A stretch of DNA of 64,000 nt from Cohaesibacter intestini (GTDB lineage: Bacteria; Pseudomonadota; Alphaproteobacteria; Rhizobiales; Cohaesibacteraceae). Position numbers and translations under genes: made by a program. Each line of letters begins with the position of its first letter. Within the stretch, counting starts at the first letter, position 1. The stretch spans positions 310,001 to 374,000 of the forward strand of contig NZ_QODK01000003.1 in NCBI RefSeq assembly GCF_003324485.1. Direction: 5' to 3'. Shown piece by piece: positions 61,304 through 64,000 of the stretch. The notes under the pieces are model-generated. The model saw only the letters and a list, made by a program, of their open reading frames with translations. It did not search any database and had not been told where the DNA came from.

Positions 61304-61891
61304 ATGTCTGATCATCGCGAAGTCTCTGTCATTCTCGTCTATCACAGTGGCTATGGCCACACTGAAGCCATCGCCAAATCAGTAGCCAAAGGGGTAGCCG
61401 ACGTCGAGGGCGTATCCATCGAACTGATCAAGGCAGACGACGAAAACAAGGATTGGGACAAGTTGGCCGCCGCCGACGCCATCATCTTTGGCAGCCCGAC
61501 CTATATGGGCTCCGTGTCGGCCCAGTTCAAAGGCTTCATGGATGAAAGCTCCAAAGTCTGGTTCGCTCATGGCTGGAAAGGCAAGGTCGCAGCCGGCTTC
61601 ACCGTTTCTGCCTCGCAATCCGGCGATAAGCTCAATTCTCTCATTCAGATGTCTGTCTTTGCGGCCCAGCATGGCATGATCTGGGTGCCAACCGGCATGA
61701 TGCCCGGCAACAACACCTCCGAAGCAAGCCAGGAAGATCTCAACCGCATCGGCTCCTATCTCGGCATGATGGCGCAGGCCAACGCCGATCAGGGGGCAGA
61801 TGTGGCGCCCCCGGCAACCGATCATCGCACCGCCGTGCATTTTGGTGCGCATGTTGCCCAGAGCGCCAAACGTTGGGTTGCCGGGGCCTGA
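61304..61891 (+). CDS. flavodoxin-fold NAD(P)H:quinone oxidoreductase-like protein (WrbA-like)
   Basis: 195-residue flavodoxin-fold protein. FMN phosphate loop YHSGYGHTEAIAKSVA, the 50s-type loop FGSPTYMGSVSAQFKGFMDE, and TVSASQSGDKLNSL form the flavin site, as in WrbA-type quinone reductases or multimeric flavodoxin. ATG 61304 is chosen, preceded by AAGGAAA; ATG 61289 overlaps that site. Divergent from LysR 3, which probably regulates it. Two-electron reduction of quinones would fit the theme of the window. Confidence 0.87.
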   Translation: MSDHREVSVILVYHSGYGHTEAIAKSVAKGVADVEGVSIELIKADDENKDWDKLAAADAIIFGSPTYMGSVSAQFKGFMDESSKVWFAHGWKGKVAAGFTVSASQSGDKLNSLIQMSVFAAQHGMIWVPTGMMPGNNTSEASQEDLNRIGSYLGMMAQANADQGADVAPPATDHRTAVHFGAHVAQSAKRWVAGA

Positions 61892-61923
61892 TCCATCTGA
61901 TGGATCCCCTCCAAGACACGCGA

Positions 61924-61956
61924 AGCAGAAGGTCATCGGCCTTCTGCTTTTTTTGT
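61924..61956 (+). terminator. terminator after the flavodoxin-like gene
   Basis: AGCAGAAGG pairs with CCTTCTGCT around a 7-nt loop, then a T-run. Confidence 0.87.
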
Positions 61957-62097
61957 GCCTCTTCTGCCTAACGGCAATTGAGATTGTGCGCAATCGGCTC
62001 TAAGCTGCACGCCAGTTGACGGTGCGTCGTCAACGGCCAGATGCAAGGCCTATGGCCTGAATGGGACTGGCGAAACGAAGGCGACGAGAGCGGATTG

Positions 62098-62985
62098 ATG
62101 TCGGGGAAATACAAGTTCAAGTCCTCCCGAATGGCGGTTTGGGCGCTGTGGTTGGCACGGTTGACCATACCTGTTGCGATCATCTCGTTCCTGCTGATGC
62201 GGTTTGGCGGGATGCATCCTTCCATCGCAGTCTATTGCTTTGGAGCTGCCATCGCTCTGTCTTTTCTGTCAATTCTCGCCAGTTTGGTAGCCTTTCCTGC
62301 CATCTGGTTTGAAGGCTATCGTGGTGGTCAACGGCTGTGGGGAACCTTCTTGCGCAGCCTCATCATCATCCTTCCTGCCCTGACTCTGGCCTATTTCTAC
62401 TTTTCCCGTCCGGCCTTTTCCGACTTGTCGACCAATCCGGTTGAGCCACCAGAATTCAGCGCGGCCTGGACCTATCGCCATGATTCAGACAATTCCCTTG
62501 ATGTTGGCAGTCTCGAAGTGCGCGAAAAACAGGCTTTGGCCTATCCGGACCTTGAAAGCCTTTACATCGATCATTCCAGCGAGCTGGTCTATCTGGTGGT
62601 GGAAGACGAGTTGAAGAAGGCGAAATGGGACATCATCCGGCAAACCGACCAGCGCGACAGCATTGATGGGGCGCTGTTTGAGGCTCATACCCGTTCCCTT
62701 GTCACCGGCTTGCACTATGTGATGGCAATCCGCCTAACTCCTGATAGCGAGTTTGCGACCATCGTCGATATGCGCTCCGCCTCGCTTTGGGGGCCGCACG
62801 ATCTTGGCCTCAATGCTCGCCGCATTCAGGGCTTTTTTGCCTCTGTGCAGGAGCGGTTGGAACAAGGTGTGCAGCATTTCGAGTTGCAGCTGGAGGAAAT
62901 CAAGCGACAGCGTCGGTTGGAGCAGGGGCCATTGCCTCGGCCAAAACCCAAACGTCGTCCTGATGCAACGGTGCGCACCGGCTGA
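62098..62985 (+). CDS. DUF1499-like membrane protein
   Basis: 295-residue membrane protein. Three N-terminal hydrophobic segments (WLARLTIPVAIISFLLMRF, FGAAIALSFLSILASLVAFP and SLIIILPALTLAYFYFS) are followed by a soluble domain with the DUF1499-like features YLVVEDELKKAKW, LFEAHTRSLVTG and RSASLWGPHDLGLNARRIQGFFAS. The C terminus is basic and Pro-rich. ATG 62098 is tentative; ATG 62041 would lengthen it by 19 residues. Function unknown; MBL-fold gene converges at 50 bp. Confidence 0.75.
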   Translation: MSGKYKFKSSRMAVWALWLARLTIPVAIISFLLMRFGGMHPSIAVYCFGAAIALSFLSILASLVAFPAIWFEGYRGGQRLWGTFLRSLIIILPALTLAYFYFSRPAFSDLSTNPVEPPEFSAAWTYRHDSDNSLDVGSLEVREKQALAYPDLESLYIDHSSELVYLVVEDELKKAKWDIIRQTDQRDSIDGALFEAHTRSLVTGLHYVMAIRLTPDSEFATIVDMRSASLWGPHDLGLNARRIQGFFASVQERLEQGVQHFELQLEEIKRQRRLEQGPLPRPKPKRRPDATVRTG

Positions 62986-63035
62986 TCACCGTCAACGGCG
63001 GTGGAGAGTGAGGCAGCAGTGGGAAGGACCAGTGG

Positions 63036-63950
63036 CTAACCGATCAGTTTGAATCGGGCCCTTAGCGAGGGGACCGCATCAAGGCAGCGCACGCGACCCC
63101 GTTCGACCAGATATTCTATTTGGGCAAACATGGACAGACTTGCCGCCCCATGCAGGGATGGATCCGTATCCTTGTAGACCGTCGCGACCATGGCAGGGAT
63201 CGTCTCATCTCCCGCATGCAGCCGATCGATCAGAGCCTGTTCACGAGCGAGCCTGTGCTCTTTCAGTCCCACCAGGAACGGAGCGGGATCGTGCAACACG
63301 CCCCCATGGCCGGGCCAGTAGACCGCATCATTCCGACCCATCAGTTTTTCCAGGCTATCCATGAACTCGGCCATCGACCCATCCGGTGGGGCAACGATGG
63401 AAGTTGACCATGCCATCACATGGTCAGCGGAAAACATCCCCGATCCATCGGTGAATGCAAAGGAGAGATGATTGGTCGTATGGCCCGGCGTATGAAGCAC
63501 TTCAAGGCTCCAGTCCTTGCCGTTGATGCGATCACCATCCCCGACCCGATGATCAATCTGTAGCTCCAGATCCGCCGAGGCATCAAGCGGGTTCATCTCC
63601 CCCAGATGCAGCGCACGGGCCGGCCGGTGCGGACCTTCCGCATAGATTGGTGCACCACAATGCCGTTGCAACAGAGCGGCTCCGGGCGAATGGTCCACAT
63701 GAGTATGGCTGATCAATATATGGCTGATGGTTTCCCCGTCGGTTGCCCGCAACAGAGCCTTGATATGGGCTTCATCTGCTGGACCGGGATCGAGAATGGC
63801 AACGTCTCCCTCGCCAATGATGTAGCTGTTGGTGCCCAGATAAGTGAAGGGACCGGGATTGTTGCAAGTCACCCGACGCACACCGGAAGACAGCTTTGTG
63901 GCCTGTCCATAGTCTGGGGTGAAATCTCTGTTGAAGTGCAAGGGTGCCAT
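63036..63950 (-). CDS. MBL-fold metallo-hydrolase (LACTB2-like)
   Basis: 304-residue metallo-beta-lactamase-fold hydrolase. Zinc motif HTHVDHSPGAAL is the H-x-H-x-D-H signature; later ligands are in HTPGHTTNHLSF, FSADHVMAW and WPGHGGVL. The N terminus TCNNPGPFTYLGTNSYIIG and the helical C-terminal region match LACTB2-type proteins, some of which are endoribonucleases or thioesterases. ATG 63950 is chosen over a TTG at 63971. Right edge of the window; the last 50 bases hold nothing I recognise. Confidence 0.92.
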   Translation of the reverse strand: MAPLHFNRDFTPDYGQATKLSSGVRRVTCNNPGPFTYLGTNSYIIGEGDVAILDPGPADEAHIKALLRATDGETISHILISHTHVDHSPGAALLQRHCGAPIYAEGPHRPARALHLGEMNPLDASADLELQIDHRVGDGDRINGKDWSLEVLHTPGHTTNHLSFAFTDGSGMFSADHVMAWSTSIVAPPDGSMAEFMDSLEKLMGRNDAVYWPGHGGVLHDPAPFLVGLKEHRLAREQALIDRLHAGDETIPAMVATVYKDTDPSLHGAASLSMFAQIEYLVERGRVRCLDAVPSLRARFKLIG

Positions 63951-64000
63951 ACAGCCGTCTCGTTCTGTCAAAGGGACTGGGTGAAGATTCTCATCCGGTA

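Overview
This 64 kb window is ordinary-looking chromosome from an alphaproteobacterium, most likely of the Hyphomicrobiales (Rhizobiales). The evidence is a split ATP synthase Fo operon with paired b' and b subunits, a deacetylase-family gene next to xseB, a nadABC cluster behind a palindromic operator, many GTG/TTG starts with strong Shine-Dalgarno sequences, and moderately GC-rich coding sequence. A bifunctional AdhE, a GS-hydroquinone reductase, AcuI and a DmdC-like dehydrogenase would suit a facultatively anaerobic, perhaps marine genus such as Cohaesibacter, but that name is an inference. I see no prophage, transposase, CRISPR array or plasmid gene.

Layout. 0-3.3 kb: end of an M15 peptidase gene, Sua5-type threonylcarbamoyl-AMP synthase, acyl-CoA dehydrogenase. 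3.5-8.6 kb: exported Sel1-repeat protein and a pair of M16 peptidase-like proteins, one active-looking and one lacking the zinc motif. 9.2-12.2 kb: atpI-atpB-atpE-atpF'-atpF behind a near-consensus promoter. 12.4-16.5 kb: hypothetical protein, AcuI, a TetR regulator and a 50-residue His-rich miniprotein behind a palindrome. 16.5-20.9 kb: LysE-type exporter, FG-GAP-like exported protein, PdxH, lipoprotein, MFS transporter. 20.9-25.5 kb: a stretch of about 730 bp with orphan hairpins and an operator, then nadA-nadB-nadC (de novo NAD synthesis). 25.5-32.3 kb: FAA hydrolase, two DUF805 proteins, deacetylase, XseB, crotonase, small membrane proteins, SGNH hydrolase, YchJ-like protein.

32.3-34.1 kb holds a compact electrophile-response unit: a NemR-like repressor keeping the redox Cys/Lys pair and a CurA-like reductase, each preceded by the same palindrome. 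34.1-38.4 kb: HEAT-like protein, secreted 5'-nucleotidase, membrane-anchored cysteine hydrolase, tRNA-Pro(CGG). 38.7-42.8 kb: a two-gene exported system of a VWA protein and a long coiled-coil protein, which is the least explained module here. 42.9-51.7 kb: a dense redox and electrophile cluster (SDR, MarR, DoxX, two LysR regulators, YgiD-type dioxygenase, GS-hydroquinone reductase, PNPOx-like protein, GST, YghU).

51.7-64 kb: AdhE, an isolated iolB with an EamA transporter, a PAS-GGDEF-EAL protein, GNAT acetyltransferase, a LysR regulator divergent from a flavodoxin/WrbA-like protein, a DUF1499-type membrane protein and an MBL-fold hydrolase. The strongest observations are the paired NemR-type operators, the VWA/coiled-coil pair, the orphan hairpins before nadA, the 15-bp tandem repeats before nadB, and the SDR whose catalytic Tyr is His.
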